Source of the DNA: Nitrososphaerota archaeon
GTDB taxonomy: Archaea > Thermoproteota > Bathyarchaeia > Bathyarchaeales > Bathycorpusculaceae
Reading direction: 5' to 3'
Assembly (NCBI GenBank): GCA_031282985.1
Contig: JAITCR010000100.1
Span: 1-6,845, forward strand
Length of the DNA: 6,845 nt
Positions 6,476 to 6,845 of this stretch are shown here, piece by piece. Below the pieces are notes generated by a model. That model ran no database searches. It was not told where the DNA came from and saw nothing but the letters and a program-made list of their open reading frames with translations. Position 1 is the first letter of the stretch. The number at the start of each line of letters is the position of its first letter. The position numbers and the translations under genes are program-made.

Positions 6476-6498
6476 CTCTTCTTTTTATTTTTTTATTA
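6476..6498 (+). terminator. T-tract terminator of the corrinoid/MtrH operon
   Basis: Directly after the TAA stop comes a pyrimidine run with T5, then A, then T7, then ATT. This is a strong archaeal-type U-tract terminator and needs no hairpin. Confidence 0.75.
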
Positions 6499-6540
6499 AG
6501 GCAACCTCCGAAAACATGTGTTTTAGACTTCAAACCGATA

Positions 6541-6845
6541 AAAACACAAATAACCCTGACATAAAGCAACAACCCAATTTTGCCTAAATTTTCAGAAAAA
6601 CAAAACACCAAAACTTAACTAAAACAAACCCCGCCAACCACCAACCCAACAGATTCTTCAACATTTAAACACAATTAACCCACAAAAAACATAAACCACT
6701 ACAAATTATGCACCAAATTCATACAAGCAACCTCCCAACACACACGACCCAACCCATGAACCCTACAAAAAATACCCACCATAAACCACGTCACATAACC
6801 AAAAACATACCCAACCCACGCACGAACACGCACAATAAGTCCATT
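6541..6845. other. Gene-free tract with extreme strand asymmetry (G-depleted plus strand)
   Basis: By hand count this 305-bp stretch has about 15 G and about 102 C on the plus strand. In the last 145 bp the minus strand is 81% G+T with only 9 C. Neighbouring genes show nothing like it. Its right half encodes a transposase remnant on the minus strand; the left half (6541-6674) has no ORF, RNA gene or repeat that I can see. Confidence 0.8.
6675..6845 (-). pseudogene. Decayed IS5-like transposase, C-terminal end
   Basis: Reading the minus strand from the right edge gives 48 open codons with V-R-V-R-A-W-V-G-Y-V-F-G-Y, then M-V-G-I-F-x-R-V-x-G-L-x-R, then A-C-M-N-L-V-H-N-L, followed by TAG (6701-6699), eight more codons at most and TAA (6677-6675). 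This order resembles the tail of IS5-type DDE transposases: R-x-R-[AV]-x-[VI]-E-H-V-F-G, later M-x-G-[IL], R-x-x-G-L-x-R-A, and x-M-N-L-V-Y-N-L. In that alignment the catalytic Glu and the next His are replaced by Gly and Tyr, and the TAG falls before the usual end. Several other expected Arg positions read Trp or Cys. The element is therefore probably dead. The family call is by eye from remembered consensus; the N-terminal part is beyond the window. Confidence 0.5.

Noticed and set aside
6511..6524. AAAAC-ATGT-GTTTT hairpin after the operon
   Set aside because: A 5-bp AT-rich stem is weak and the T-tract upstream already accounts for termination.
6524..6531. TAGACTTC, matching the first 8 bases of the 19-bp terminal repeat
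   Set aside because: The match stops after 8 bases and the TTGCGAAAC core is absent; a chance 8-mer in AT-rich DNA is the simpler reading.
6330..6611. 93-aa minus-strand ORF crossing the end of mtrH
   Set aside because: It overlaps MtrH coding sequence and the T-tract terminator; its composition is driven by the G-depleted region.
6541..6845. Possible CRISPR array or satellite repeat
   Set aside because: Despite its monotonous AC-rich look there is no regularly spaced repeated unit.

Overview
This looks like an AT-rich archaeal chromosome fragment. The evidence is TATA/BRE-type promoters, GGTGA-like ribosome binding sites, T-tract terminators, an MtrH-type methyltransferase paired with a small corrinoid protein, and GT-C-like multi-pass membrane proteins with large outer-face domains. 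The MtrH/corrinoid pair away from any mtrA-G cluster recalls Bathyarchaeia and related uncultured archaea. That placement is inference, not shown by the sequence.

Layout. (1) Bases 1-305 are mobile-element debris: the last 38 codons of an IS1-type transposase (3-119, + strand), then a 134-bp element with 19-bp terminal inverted repeats (167-300) ending 5 bp from the stop codon of the next gene. (2) Bases 306-4997, minus strand, hold two large genes 21 bp apart. Their products (789 then 766 aa) are collinear, diverged paralogs, each with about 12 membrane segments and a 380-residue soluble C-terminal domain. They resemble GT-C glycosyltransferases or oligosaccharyltransferase-like proteins of surface glycan assembly. 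(3) Bases 4998-5114 form a compact divergent promoter region. (4) Bases 5115-6473, plus strand, form a two-gene operon: a 141-aa single-domain corrinoid-binding protein and a 303-aa MtrH-family methyltransferase, closed by a strong T-tract terminator. (5) Bases 6474-6845 carry no intact gene. They are almost free of G on the plus strand and contain, on the minus strand, the decayed C-terminal end of a second transposase (IS5-like), whose expected catalytic Glu is replaced and which has an in-frame stop.

How the parts work together. The corrinoid protein probably carries a methyl group on cobalt, and the MtrH homolog probably passes it to tetrahydromethanopterin or tetrahydrofolate (or the reverse). 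The enzyme that would load the methyl group from a substrate is not in the window. The membrane pair is probably a separate envelope-glycosylation operon that shares only the intergenic promoter region. The 4.7-kb and 1.4-kb operons are bracketed by transposase tails that both point inward, so this is a locus repeatedly hit by insertion elements. Nothing here proves a new system. The most unusual items are the cap-less corrinoid protein with altered motif residues, the paralog pair with a lost arginine, and the extreme strand asymmetry of the right flank.
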